18,807 nt of DNA, from positions 1 through 18,807 of the forward strand of contig USRA01000042.1 in the NCBI GenBank assembly GCA_900557035.1, written 5' to 3'. Both the position numbers and the translations under genes were made by a program. Source of the stretch: an uncultured Prevotella sp. Lineage in GTDB: Bacteria; Bacteroidota; Bacteroidia; Bacteroidales; Bacteroidaceae. Each line of letters opens with the position of its first letter. Positions within the stretch are counted from its first letter, which is position 1. Positions 1 through 7,761 of this stretch are shown here, in pieces. The notes under the pieces were generated by a model. That model was not told the DNA's origin and ran no database searches. It saw only the letters and a program-made list of their open reading frames with translations.

Positions 1-2
1 TC

Positions 3-332
3 ACCTGTGCCTGGTGGATTTACGGAGAGCAGAGTGTATGGAAGGCTGGCGACAAAAACATTTCGTGCATGGTGCAGTATTCCGAGAATACCCATCATCA
101 GAATGCCTGCTACCGATACGCAGAACTGGGCGGCGCCTATCAAGACGAAAAGAACGAATGCGGATTGTCGGGCCAGTACGCCCGCTTCCAGCAGGGTTCG
201 GAATATTCGTTGGAAGTAACATGGAAAAGACAGCTAACGGAATCCATCTCCCTTCAGCCATCGTTCCAGTACATCAAAAACGACAATGGAGATTTCACGG
301 CTCTTAGTGCCCGACTCAATGTCTGTTTCTAA
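3..332 (+). CDS. Outer-membrane carbohydrate porin (OprB-like), C-terminal part
   Basis: The frame is open from the window edge, so the 5' part of the gene lies outside. The visible 109 residues show alternating hydrophobic and polar positions typical of beta-barrel strands (for example SEYSLEVTWKRQL and SISLQPSFQYI). The last residue is Phe, the usual C-terminal signature of outer-membrane barrels recognised by the BAM machinery. The order 'Y-S-L-E-V-x-W ... L-Q-P-S-F-Q-Y-I ... A-R-L-N-V-x-F' resembles the final strands of OprB-type carbohydrate-selective porins, which often have an LQPDxQYI motif. Such proteins passively admit sugars across the outer membrane. A strong hairpin terminator follows 18 bp after the stop. 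The OprB assignment rests on a short tail; another OMP family is possible. Confidence 0.6.
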   Translation, partial: TCAWWIYGEQSVWKAGDKNISCMVQYSENTHHQNACYRYAELGGAYQDEKNECGLSGQYARFQQGSEYSLEVTWKRQLTESISLQPSFQYIKNDNGDFTALSARLNVCF

Positions 333-350
333 AGTAAAGAGATAATTTGC

Positions 351-401
351 AAAAAGTGTATATTATTTTAGCTTTTAGAAGTAAAATGATGTACACTTTT
401 T
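351..401. terminator. Bidirectional rho-independent terminator
   Basis: Two 20-nt arms (351-370 and 382-401) pair fully if two G-U pairs are allowed, around an 11-nt loop. The outer part is AAAAAGTGTA / TACACTTTTT, so either strand ends in a U-run. It lies between the rightward porin gene and the leftward ATPase gene, which converge here, and can serve both. Confidence 0.85.
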
Positions 402-440
402 ATATGATAAAACAGCAGCTACCTACTATTCGGAATGAAA

Positions 441-1709
441 CTATAACATCTGAGATAATTCCCATGCCCTCACATGCGTAATGCCTTTGCGAGAAGGCAA
501 CTGAAGATCGTCAAGCGATACTACTACTTTTTCATAGTTATCTGCTATACATTCCAACGGAGCATATTCACGCTCTATTGTCTGCTCATCTACAAGCATA
601 TAAGTGGCTTGCACATAGATGATACGATCATTCTTGATGGCAACGAAATCAACCTCTTTATCCTTAATACTCCCCACATATACATCATATCCATGCCGTA
701 ACAGATCTAGATAAACGAGATTCTCCAACAAATACCCCGCTCCATATCCGAATCCGGCATAGAGATAATTCTTGAACGACAAATCGTTCATATAGAATTT
801 ACAACTGCCAGAAAGAATCTCCTTCCCTTTGATATTATAGCGCAAAGCACGATGTGCAAGATAAACTTCTTCTATATATCCCAAATATAGAGATACTGTA
901 TCATACGAAGTCTTGCGTCCTTTGCTTTTTATGAAGTTGGTAATATTGGTAACAGAAAGAAGATTGGAAGAATTATTAACCAGATAGGCAAACAAATCTT
1001 CGAGCAGTCTTACATCGCGAATCGTATATCTGCGTATGATGTCTTTCAGTAATACCGTATCCTTCAATCCCGAAATATAGTTACGCTTTACATCGGAAGA
1101 CTGGAAATGCACAAGTTCAGGATAACCACCATCCGCCATGTACTGCAAATAACTCACTCTGCCGGCAGGAAGCTGATGAATACTCGCATATTCCTCGTAA
1201 GACAATGGGAATATGTGAAATTCCACATATCTACCAGATAGAAGAGTAGATAATTCTCCAGAGAACATCTTAGAATTAGAACCTGTGATAAATATCTCGT
1301 AATCTTCAGTATAATCTTGAGACAGCGAGTTGACTACACGTTCCCAACCATCAATATCCTGCACTTCATCTATAAAGATATAAATTCGTCCTTCAGGTTT
1401 CAATTCCTCCCGGTACAAACGGATAAAATTATCCAAATCTTTATAGTTCTCTATAAAATCAAACGCTGTTAGTTCACGGTTGATAAAGACAATATTATTG
1501 CTACTGACACCCTGCTGCACAAGATGTATGGCTGTTTGACGCAATATATAACTTTTTCCCACACGTCGCTGTCCCGTAAGTACCTTCACCACCTTGCTGC
1601 CAAGATACGAAGCGACACTTTCGGTATAAAGCGGACGGGGAAAACCGCAATCGATGGTGTTACCAAACCAAAGATTATACTTCTTTACTGATTCTATATT
1701 TTCGTTCAT
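441..1709 (-). CDS. AAA-family ATPase with DUF4143 C-terminal domain
   Basis: A 422-residue protein from the chosen ATG. The P-loop GQRRVGKS (about residues 46-53) and Walker B IYIFIDEVQD (D114, E115) are intact, so ATP binding and hydrolysis are expected. The C-terminal third carries the DUF4143 pattern ending in KEVDFVAIKNDRIIYVQAT, a restriction-nuclease-like core in which the usual EVK is replaced by YVQ. These archaeal-type ATPases are abundant in Bacteroidales, and their cellular role is not settled. An upstream in-frame ATG at 1736 would add nine residues, but a good -7 promoter box (1725-1732) lies inside that extension, so the start at 1709 is preferred. The gene stands alone and converges on the porin gene. 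The function of this copy is unknown. Confidence 0.85.
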   Translation of the reverse strand: MNENIESVKKYNLWFGNTIDCGFPRPLYTESVASYLGSKVVKVLTGQRRVGKSYILRQTAIHLVQQGVSSNNIVFINRELTAFDFIENYKDLDNFIRLYREELKPEGRIYIFIDEVQDIDGWERVVNSLSQDYTEDYEIFITGSNSKMFSGELSTLLSGRYVEFHIFPLSYEEYASIHQLPAGRVSYLQYMADGGYPELVHFQSSDVKRNYISGLKDTVLLKDIIRRYTIRDVRLLEDLFAYLVNNSSNLLSVTNITNFIKSKGRKTSYDTVSLYLGYIEEVYLAHRALRYNIKGKEILSGSCKFYMNDLSFKNYLYAGFGYGAGYLLENLVYLDLLRHGYDVYVGSIKDKEVDFVAIKNDRIIYVQATYMLVDEQTIEREYAPLECIADNYEKVVVSLDDLQLPSRKGITHVRAWELSQML

Positions 1710-1715
1710 ACTCGA

Positions 1716-1800
1716 TTTTTTGTGCAAAGATAGCATTTTTTTCGTGCAAAGACGAAAATATCTCTGTTTTTAACAAGTTTTTCGTCCATAGACGAAAAAA
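1716..1800. repeat. Repeated palindromic half-sites in the ATPase promoter
   Basis: Three related segments occur: GTGCAAAGA (1722-1730), GTGCAAAGA (1744-1752) and GTCCATAGA (1784-1792), each preceded by a T-run. The spacings are 22 and 40 bp, close to whole helical turns. The distal copy is a perfect 9-bp palindrome, TTTTTCGTC-CATA-GACGAAAAA (1778-1799). The middle copy repeats it with a 7-bp stem (1739-1758). The first copy overlaps the -7 box. Helical phasing and overlap with the promoter suggest an operator array, perhaps for autoregulation. Confidence 0.55.
1725..1732 (-). promoter_or_regulatory. -7 promoter box of the AAA ATPase gene
   Basis: On the minus strand this reads TATCTTTG, a perfect match to the Bacteroidetes -7 consensus TAnnTTTG, 15 bp before the ATG at 1709. 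No clear TTTG lies 20 bp upstream; TTTTCG (about 1754-1759) is the nearest candidate. The short leader decides the start codon of the gene. Confidence 0.65.
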
Positions 1801-1827
1801 AACAAAGACCCAAAGACTGCTTCACTC

Positions 1828-2013
1828 TTATTTTCTTAGAAATCCATTTCGGCAAAACCAGAGTGCCCTGTTGCCCTGACAATGGAAGGCTACGAGAATG
1901 GCTACAACGATGGCGAATCTCGACAACCACGCCAGGGAAGTATAACCCATCAGCTGCAGCCAGAACCTGGCGCCCGTTTTTCCAAAAAGCCGCAGAGAGG
2001 ACGGAAGAGACAA
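1828..2013 (-). pseudogene. Degenerate fragment of a multi-pass membrane protein
   Basis: A 61-codon open stretch with no ATG start encodes a hydrophobic segment containing YTSLAWLSRFAIVVAILVAF, which looks like a real transmembrane passage. The A-W-x-S-R-F-x-V-V run recalls flippase-like membrane proteins of the lysylphosphatidylglycerol synthase TM (UPF0104) group, but this is from memory of the family pattern only. The frame is closed by stops on both sides, and no continuation was found in the neighbouring 400 bp. The most likely reading is the leftover of a deleted gene. Apart from this fragment and the promoter repeats, the gap between 1737 and 2240 holds no gene. Confidence 0.3.
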
Positions 2014-2145
2014 TGGGTAATCAATAGGAGAATACGATTAGAGCCTTATTCATTTCATTTCTTTTCTATTCTTTCTTATAATAAAGGATGTTACCATCGC
2101 ATTACAAACAGATGAAAGAAGAGTGAAAGCATTCATTTTATTCAA

Positions 2146-2219
2146 GGTGTGTCATAAGTGCATAAAGGCAATTTATGTAAAAACGAAAAAGAGGGTGCGT
2201 CATGGACTTATGACGCACC
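2146..2219. repeat. 14-bp inverted repeat overlapping the 25-bp hairpin
   Basis: GGTGTGTCATAAGT (2146-2159) is repeated in inverted form as ACTTATGACGCACC (2206-2219) with a single mismatch. The right copy is also part of the larger hairpin at 2179-2234, so two mutually exclusive foldings are possible. This kind of nested inverted repeat is seen at insertion-sequence ends and MITEs, but no transposase or clear target duplication is visible. Confidence 0.5.
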
Positions 2220-2234
2220 CTCTTTTTCGTTTTT
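2179..2234. terminator. 25-bp perfect inverted repeat, bidirectional terminator
   Basis: The arms 2179-2203 and 2210-2234 are perfect 25-nt reverse complements around the 6-nt loop GGACTT. The core GAGGGTGCGTCAT is GC-rich and the outer parts are A/T runs, so both strands end in U-rich sequence. It starts 7 bp after the stop codon of the leftward fimbrial-type lipoprotein gene and is well placed to end its transcription. The unusual length and perfection also allow a MITE or insertion-sequence end. Confidence 0.8.
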
Positions 2235-2240
2235 GCTTTT

Positions 2241-3215
2241 TTATTCAAATTCGGTATTGAAACCGGAACCTGGAATGGTTGGCGAATCGATAAAGAATGA
2301 TGCAGCAGAGTGGGTAGAGAGGAATGGACCTTTATAGGTGGTCATCTTTCCTTTCACCATGTGGACGGTTTCGAACGATAGATTTTTTGCCACTTTATCT
2401 TCAGTATCAATAGACTGGGTAGTCAGCGTGATATCCGTAACATCATCCTCACCCAGGAAGAAATAGATGCTGAAAGTGAATCTTTTTGCCTTTAACCGAT
2501 CGCCCGAGACATCGTATGTCCTGGTCAGGGTTGCCTGCTTGAGGCAATGACCCGTAGATGGATTGAAGACATTACCGCAGTTGCCGGTAATCGTATATTT
2601 GAACGACTTGATGTAGTCCGGACGAGGTTCCTGACGGCTGTCGAGCAGCAATTCGGTTACTCCACGTTTCAGAATGCAGTCGTAGTTTTGGCTTTCTTCT
2701 CTATCTTTTACGACAATATCCTGATAGGTATAAAACATATCTGTGACCACATTTTTCGGGAAGACGACCTCAGTCTTTGATTTGATGCTGACCTTGTTGT
2801 CTTTTGAAGGGGTATCAGTGGAAGCAGCGATAGCCACCATCTTGTAATTACCTCTAGGCACATACAGTTTCACCTGTCCGAAGTTCTTGTCGGTAGAGAA
2901 TTGGGTTACCATATACATCGTATCTTTATTTTCCGGAAACAATGCTACTTCCAACTCAGTAATCTGCTTGCACTCACTCAGGTTCTTCTTCCCATCGGTG
3001 TCTGCACGGGTAATCCAAGGGGATGCTGCCTGCGCTACGTCATCAGTACCTGCTCTGGATTCAATTTCTGAGATAGATTTCTCAAAGAAGTTGAAGCTAA
3101 CTTCCAGTTTGTCACTTCGTGATGAAGAATCCATCACACCATCTTCTTTACTACAACTTACTACTAGTAAGGCTGCAATAATAAGCCATAGGCTTTTAGT
3201 TAAACATTTCTTCAT
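2241..3215 (-). CDS. FimB/Mfa2-family fimbrial-type surface lipoprotein
   Basis: A 324-residue protein that begins with a lipoprotein signal: MKKC..., a hydrophobic stretch and the lipobox LVVSC with Cys21 as the lipidated residue. The mature part shows the FimB/Mfa2-like pattern of Bacteroidales: 'ELEVALFPENKDTMYMVTQ', then 'FGQVKLYVPRGNYKMVAIA', then 'VVFPKNVVTDMFYTYQDIVV', and near the end 'VHMVKGKMTTYKGPF'. These are the strands of two transthyretin-like folds used by anchor and accessory subunits of type V pili. The protein is probably exported, lipid-anchored and shown on the outer surface. No other pilus gene is visible nearby, so whether it joins a fimbria or works alone cannot be told. 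It may be a standalone lipoprotein of unknown role. Confidence 0.65.
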   Translation of the reverse strand: MKKCLTKSLWLIIAALLVVSCSKEDGVMDSSSRSDKLEVSFNFFEKSISEIESRAGTDDVAQAASPWITRADTDGKKNLSECKQITELEVALFPENKDTMYMVTQFSTDKNFGQVKLYVPRGNYKMVAIAASTDTPSKDNKVSIKSKTEVVFPKNVVTDMFYTYQDIVVKDREESQNYDCILKRGVTELLLDSRQEPRPDYIKSFKYTITGNCGNVFNPSTGHCLKQATLTRTYDVSGDRLKAKRFTFSIYFFLGEDDVTDITLTTQSIDTEDKVAKNLSFETVHMVKGKMTTYKGPFLSTHSAASFFIDSPTIPGSGFNTEFE

Positions 3216-3316
3216 GGGTTTTAATTTTTGAAGAAATACGCCAGAAATATTCTGGTATTGTCTGCTATTACCATCTAGTTGATACAGCTAGCTGTTTTTC
3301 TGTAGTAGTATTGAAG

Positions 3317-3324
3317 CAAAATTA
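3317..3324 (-). promoter_or_regulatory. -7 promoter box of the FimB/Mfa2-like gene
   Basis: Read on the minus strand this is TAATTTTG, matching TAnnTTTG. It predicts an untranslated leader of roughly 95 nt before the ATG at 3215. The leader contains two short palindromes, ACAGCTAGCTGT and CCAGAATATTTCTGG. No convincing -33 element is seen. Confidence 0.5.
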
Positions 3325-3352
3325 CTAAAATTTTGAATACGTTGTACTCCTC

Positions 3353-3410
3353 AGCCCCTATTTTTCAACTATCTTAACGAAGTTTTCACCTGATTAAGCA
3401 AATAGGGGCT
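3353..3410. terminator. 11-bp stem hairpin downstream of the GH20 gene
   Basis: AGCCCCTATTT (3353-3363) pairs perfectly with AAATAGGGGCT (3400-3410) across a 36-nt loop. It lies 18 bp beyond the stop of the leftward hexosaminidase gene and upstream of the FimB/Mfa2-like promoter, so it may separate the two units. The long loop and lack of a U-run on the minus strand make it a weak terminator candidate. Confidence 0.4.
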
Positions 3411-3428
3411 TTTATGGGCACTTATAGA

Positions 3429-5465
3429 CTATTCCTGCTCCACCTTCACTCCCGTAATCCGGCTCTTGAATTCGCCAGCCTTCTGGAGTGGGAACACCAG
3501 CGTGCGCTGATAGTGCATCTTTGCCGAAGGATTATACACGATAGGCTGAGTGGCTGTAGCATCGCTCTTCTGGAAAGTAGCCAGGTCTTTCTGCTGCATC
3601 GCATAAAGGGTGAGCGGACCAAGCTCCTCGCGCAACTTGCCATCTACATAAAGACAGGTCTTCCTGTTGTCGCCCGTAATCGCCAGAGTAACCTTCTTGC
3701 CCTTCTCTACCCTGTAGTTGAACTTGTTGAGATAACCCTCGTGGGCAAAACCAAGCTGGCCGCTTTCCGGGTCGGCAAGATAGAAAGTGGCATTTTCGGA
3801 TGAGAACAACGCCGTGCCCTTCAGCTCATCAGCTCCCTCGATGGTGAACTCCACCCGATAGCCATAGCCCACTTCTTTCTCGCCCGTGGTCTGACCAGGG
3901 TTCAATGTCTCTATCCTGAGCTGCTTGCCCTTCTGCCAGCGTGCTGCCTCGTTAACCGCAGGAGCCTCGCTGAGCGCAAGGCGAAGACGATTGAAATCTT
4001 CAAAAGAGAAAGAGGTGGCTGCACCCGTCCAGCACTTTGCCGACAGCGTCTGCAGGGCAGGGAACAGGCGGTCGTGAATATCCTTCACCGTAATGCCGTT
4101 GCCCACATGGTCGTTCCATACGGCAAACATACCGCCGAGAATCGCCGGGTCGTTCTCCTCGAACTTCTCGTTGCCAATCTGCGCCGGAGTCCATGAATCG
4201 TAGAGATACTGACAATTCAGGTAATCATAATAATAACCTGCTGCCGGAACGATGTAAACCAATCCGTCAGGAATGCTCACCAGTTTGTAGCCCTGGCGCT
4301 TCATCTCCTTCGGGTCAGCATAACCATTGTACCAGCAATGCATCATCACGTTCTCCGACTTCACCTTGGTGTCGCCCTTGGCATGAGTAAGTGCGCCCCA
4401 AACGGCAGCCTGCTTGCCAAACGACTCTACATATTTAATATAATGGTCGGTGAAGTAGCGGAATTTCTCCACCACATCCTTCTTGGCATTGGAATACTCA
4501 TCGGTACCGATGTGCACCACCTTGCCTCGGAACACAGGATTCTTGCCCTCCAGATACTCCTTGAAGAGACCATCCACAAACTTGTAGGTCTCGGGATTGA
4601 AGAGGTCGAGATGATCCATGCCATATTCCTTGGAACCGATTTCCGGCTTATAATGGGTGAAGGCGAGCGAATGGGCAGGCACATCTATCTCGGGGATGAT
4701 GTTGATGCCATACTGCTCTGCCAGTTTCTGGAGTTCGATGAACTCAGCCTTGGAATAGCTGCCATCCTTAGCCGTGAGTCCCGGATAGGTGTCGCATTCC
4801 AGACGGAAGGCAGCCTGAGGCTTCGCCCAGTCATTACCGAAGAACTGCAGGAATCCATTATCGTTGAGATGAAGCTGCAGGGTGTTCATCTTGTAATAAG
4901 ACATCATCTTGACCAGCGATCGCAGATAAGACATGGGGATGAACTTTCTGCCGCAATCCATCATGAAGCCTCGCAGCCCATAGGCAGGCGTATCCTGGGT
5001 TGAACCCTTAGGCAATACGAAACCAGCCGAGCGCTGCTGCTCTGAAAGCTGCAGCACGGTACGGGTTCCCCATACCAGTCCTTCTACCGAAGAAGCCGTG
5101 ATGGTAGTTACGTCGCCGATGGTGAGGCGATAGCCCTCCTTGCCGAGCTGCCGAGCTGATTTTTTATCAGATTGGAGCACCAGCACAATGTCGCCGGCAG
5201 ATGGTTTCCCCGTCTTAGGTGTGAGCGATTTTCCCACCAGGTCATGGTAATCGGCAGCAAAGAGTTTTGCCACATTCTGGGCATTCTTTCCGCCCTTCAC
5301 CACGTATTTTCCCGATGGGGTAAACATTCCCTCTGCCCCGCTCCATTGCTTGAGTTCAGGGATTACAAAAGGTTTTTCGTTGACCGTTGCCCAGCCACAC
5401 GAAAGCACCAAAGTACAGCAAGCCGTCAGCAAGAGACGCTTGAAATCATTTAGGTTTTTCTTCAT
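3429..5465 (-). CDS. Secreted GH20 beta-N-acetylhexosaminidase with C-terminal LamG-like domain
   Basis: A 678-residue enzyme from the chosen start. The N-terminus MKKNLNDFKRLLLTACCTLVLSC is an export signal; the Cys could be lipidated, though Leu at -2 is unusual. A GH20b-type domain follows (VIPELKQWSGAEGMF ... GDIVLVL), then the catalytic barrel with RGFMMDCGRKF, MNTLQLHLND, IIPEIDVPAHS and the catalytic pair in HIGTDEY (D322, E323). D-E is the GH20 signature: Glu donates the proton and Asp orients the substrate N-acetyl group that attacks. From about residue 525 a concanavalin/LamG-like domain (KVTLAITGDNRKTCLYVDGK) probably binds glycans. The expected role is removal of terminal GlcNAc or GalNAc from host or mucin glycans. 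An in-frame ATG at 5483 overlaps the upstream gene; the MKK start 10 bp after that gene's stop is preferred. Confidence 0.9.
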   Translation of the reverse strand: MKKNLNDFKRLLLTACCTLVLSCGWATVNEKPFVIPELKQWSGAEGMFTPSGKYVVKGGKNAQNVAKLFAADYHDLVGKSLTPKTGKPSAGDIVLVLQSDKKSARQLGKEGYRLTIGDVTTITASSVEGLVWGTRTVLQLSEQQRSAGFVLPKGSTQDTPAYGLRGFMMDCGRKFIPMSYLRSLVKMMSYYKMNTLQLHLNDNGFLQFFGNDWAKPQAAFRLECDTYPGLTAKDGSYSKAEFIELQKLAEQYGINIIPEIDVPAHSLAFTHYKPEIGSKEYGMDHLDLFNPETYKFVDGLFKEYLEGKNPVFRGKVVHIGTDEYSNAKKDVVEKFRYFTDHYIKYVESFGKQAAVWGALTHAKGDTKVKSENVMMHCWYNGYADPKEMKRQGYKLVSIPDGLVYIVPAAGYYYDYLNCQYLYDSWTPAQIGNEKFEENDPAILGGMFAVWNDHVGNGITVKDIHDRLFPALQTLSAKCWTGAATSFSFEDFNRLRLALSEAPAVNEAARWQKGKQLRIETLNPGQTTGEKEVGYGYRVEFTIEGADELKGTALFSSENATFYLADPESGQLGFAHEGYLNKFNYRVEKGKKVTLAITGDNRKTCLYVDGKLREELGPLTLYAMQQKDLATFQKSDATATQPIVYNPSAKMHYQRTLVFPLQKAGEFKSRITGVKVEQE

Positions 5466-5475
5466 ATTTTCCGTT

Positions 5476-5862
5476 TTAATCATAAAGATAAAAAATGCGC
5501 TCCATTATGTGCCACTTCTCATCACTCGTAGCACCCTTTCCACATTTCTGGAACTTGCCTACCACTTCCTCCCACTCTGCCTGTCTAGGGAGGGTGGCGA
5601 GTTCTGTCATTTTCTTGTCCCAATCAAAATCTTCGGGAGCATCCACAATCATCACCAAGCGGTTGCCGAAGATGTAAATCTCCATCTCCAGGATACCTAC
5701 CTGACGAATTCCGTCTCGGATTTCCTTCCACTGCACTCCCTCTGAATGCAGGCGGCGATACTCGCGGATAGCCTCTTCATCAGATTCCAACTCCAGCCAC
5801 TGCACGTAGCGCTTGGTAGCTACAGGATACTTCTTCTGTTCATAACCTTTCATCATAATCAT
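5476..5862 (-). CDS. L-rhamnose mutarotase family protein (RhaM/DUF718)
   Basis: A 128-residue cytoplasmic protein matching the RhaM/DUF718 family in length and order: an N-terminal strand ending in WLEL, then REYRRLHSEGVQWKEIRDGIRQVGI, LEMEIYIFGNRLVMIVDAPEDFDWDKKM, and a C-terminal LPRQAEWEEVVGKFQ. The conserved His of YRRLH and the 'EIYIFGNRL' strand are present. RhaM catalyses exchange of alpha and beta anomers of L-rhamnose; relatives act on L-fucose or other deoxy sugars, so the substrate here is open. It precedes the hexosaminidase gene by 10 bp and probably shares its message. The neighbouring glycosidase suggests a role with a sugar released from host glycans, such as fucose, but that is inference. 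Met1, Met3 and Met4 are all possible starts. Confidence 0.85.
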   Translation of the reverse strand: MIMMKGYEQKKYPVATKRYVQWLELESDEEAIREYRRLHSEGVQWKEIRDGIRQVGILEMEIYIFGNRLVMIVDAPEDFDWDKKMTELATLPRQAEWEEVVGKFQKCGKGATSDEKWHIMERIFYLYD

Positions 5863-5907
5863 TAGGGGTTTAAAGATTCAACAATATGCTATTCTGTTTA
5901 TAATTTG

Positions 5908-5938
5908 CAAAAATATGAAAAAAAATTGAGGTAAACAA
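5908..5938 (-). promoter_or_regulatory. Promoter of the mutarotase-GH20 operon
   Basis: On the minus strand TTG (5936-5938) is followed after 20 bp by TATTTTTG (5908-5915), a good Bacteroidetes -33/-7 pair. Its -7 box lies 45 bp from the rightward -7 box at 5961, so the two divergent units share one short control region. Confidence 0.65.
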
Positions 5939-5960
5939 GATAAGTTACCGATATTTTGTT

Positions 5961-5968
5961 TATTTTTG
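5961..5968 (+). promoter_or_regulatory. -7 promoter box of the carboxylesterase gene
   Basis: TATTTTTG matches TAnnTTTG and lies 76 bp before the ATG at 6045. No good -33 element is seen at 19-21 bp, so an activator may be needed. A weak dyad (GGTAA at 5930-5934 and TTACC at 5945-5949) lies between the two divergent -7 boxes and could be an operator. Confidence 0.5.
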
Positions 5969-6044
5969 CATTATCATTGCAGAAATGCAGGTTATGATTT
6001 ACAAAACTATTCTATAGGATTAAAAGAAACTAAAGATTTACGAT

Positions 6045-7700
6045 ATGAAGAAACTACTTTTATCCATCGCCTTTCTGCTCCCTGCTATGGGAATGATGGC
6101 GCAGACTCAGGTAAAGACTGCAGAAGGTATCCTCGAAGGAAAAGACCTCTCAGGCATCACGGTTTTCAAAGGCGTTCCGTTCGCAGCCCCTCCTGTGGGT
6201 AATCTCCGCTGGAAGGCTCCTCAGCCAGCCCAGAAATGGCAGGGCGTCCGCGAGGCAAAGGAGTTCGGACCGAACCCGATGCAGGAACCTATCTTCGGTG
6301 ATATGAACTTCGGCACAAAGGCAAACAGCGAGGATTGCCTATACCTTAATATATGGACTCCTGCAAAGACCATGAAGGAGCATCTGCCGGTTTTGATTTA
6401 TTTCAACGGCGGAGGACTGATGGCTGGTAGCGGAAGCGAACCCAGATATGCGGGCGATGCTATGGCGCGCAAGGGCATCATCTCCATCACAGCCAACTAT
6501 CGTGAGGGTATCTTCGGATTCTTCGCTCATCCACAGCTCTCCAAGGAAACATCCTACAAGGGTTCCGGCAACTATGGATTCATGGATCAGGTGGCTGCCA
6601 TCCAATGGGTGAAGGATAACATCGAGGCTTTCGGCGGCGACCCTAACCGCATCACCATCGTGGGCGAATCGGCCGGTTCCATGTCAGTAAGCGCCCTGAT
6701 GGCTTCCCCTCTCTGCCAGGGACTCTTTGCCCAGGCTATGGGTTCCAGCGGTTCGGTGATGGGATTCAAGAAGATGGCTACCCAGAAGGAAGCTGAGGAA
6801 AAAGGCGTGCTGCTTGCCCAGAAAATCGCAGAGAAGATGGGTAAGGAAACGGGCAAGAAGGTGAAAAAGAACATAGGAATGAAGAATCTCAACGAGCTTC
6901 GTGCCCTTCCTGCCGAGAAACTGATGAAACTGGCGGGAGTAAGGGCGATTCCTGTCTATAATATCGACGGTTATTTTATGAAAGAGCAGCCTGTGGAAGT
7001 CTTCGCCAAGGGCGAACAGACCAAGGTGCCTCTGCTCATTGGCGGTAACAATCAGGAGATGACTCCATGGTCGGTTTTGATGGGTAAGCAGCCTACTGTA
7101 GAGAATCTGAAGACTGGTGTCAAGGCCACCTTCGGGTCAGAGAACATCGATGAACTCTTCCGTCTCTACGGCATCAACAGCGACAAGGATGTGTTGGAGC
7201 AGCCGGGTGTGAATCTGGCTTCGGATATCTTCCTGGATTATTCTACCTGGAAATGGGGCAACATGCATAAGTTGACCGGCGGACAGCCCGTTTACCGCTA
7301 CCGCTATTGCCATCCTCGTCCTGCAATGGCCATCAAGGGAAAGGTAGCAGCTTTGGCTGGCGGCGTGGTAGATGCTAAGGAAGATGCAGCTCCTGCTCCA
7401 CGAGATAAGGGAGCCGTTCATTCTGCCGATATAGAATATGCTATGGGTACCTTGCCAACCAACCGCGTGTTCGACTGGCAGCCGGAAGATTATACGATCA
7501 GCGACATCTTCAGCCAGTATTATGTAAACTTCGTGAAGACCGGAAATCCAAACGGTCTGGGGCTGCCGGAGTGGCCAACCACCAATGGCAAGGCCGTAGC
7601 CCCTGTGCTTCAGATAGACGTGAAGACAGAAGTAAAGACTGATGCCCAGATGGAGAAACGCTATGATTTCATCGACAGAATATTCTGGGAGAAGAAATAG
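6045..7700 (+). CDS. Secreted type-B carboxylesterase
   Basis: A 551-residue alpha/beta hydrolase with a signal peptide (MKKLLLSIAFLLPAMGMMAQ, cut after AQ). The fold markers are in order: GVPFAAPPVGNLRW, SEDCLYLNIWTP, oxyanion-hole loop YFNGGGLMAG, the nucleophile elbow GESAG (S209), the acid in GGNNQEMTPW (E338) and the His of GAVHSADIEYAMG (H459). The triad is complete, so it should be active. The family cleaves carboxylic esters; in glycan-using Bacteroidales such enzymes often strip acyl groups from sugars or hydrolyse phenolic esters, but the substrate cannot be read from sequence. One oddity is Asn instead of the usual His before the GGG of the oxyanion loop. The gene is divergent from the mutarotase-GH20 operon. 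Confidence 0.9.
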   Translation: MKKLLLSIAFLLPAMGMMAQTQVKTAEGILEGKDLSGITVFKGVPFAAPPVGNLRWKAPQPAQKWQGVREAKEFGPNPMQEPIFGDMNFGTKANSEDCLYLNIWTPAKTMKEHLPVLIYFNGGGLMAGSGSEPRYAGDAMARKGIISITANYREGIFGFFAHPQLSKETSYKGSGNYGFMDQVAAIQWVKDNIEAFGGDPNRITIVGESAGSMSVSALMASPLCQGLFAQAMGSSGSVMGFKKMATQKEAEEKGVLLAQKIAEKMGKETGKKVKKNIGMKNLNELRALPAEKLMKLAGVRAIPVYNIDGYFMKEQPVEVFAKGEQTKVPLLIGGNNQEMTPWSVLMGKQPTVENLKTGVKATFGSENIDELFRLYGINSDKDVLEQPGVNLASDIFLDYSTWKWGNMHKLTGGQPVYRYRYCHPRPAMAIKGKVAALAGGVVDAKEDAAPAPRDKGAVHSADIEYAMGTLPTNRVFDWQPEDYTISDIFSQYYVNFVKTGNPNGLGLPEWPTTNGKAVAPVLQIDVKTEVKTDAQMEKRYDFIDRIFWEKK

Positions 7701-7761
7701 TTCTATCTCATGAAAGAAAAAGAAGTCTCATTATAGAATCAATCAGAAAAAGAGATAAACT

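Noticed and set aside
3236..3300. Short palindromes in the leader of the FimB/Mfa2-like gene as a riboswitch or invertible promoter
   Set aside because: The two palindromes are only 12-15 bp, unrelated to each other, and do not flank the promoter as an invertible segment would.
4338..5003. A 221-codon open frame on the + strand opposite the GH20 gene
   Set aside because: The catalytic motifs of GH20 lie on the minus strand in this stretch; the opposite frame is a by-product of codon bias.
5466..5483. Upstream ATG start for the GH20 enzyme
   Set aside because: It would overlap the mutarotase gene and place six residues before a typical MKK signal peptide; the start at 5465 fits better.
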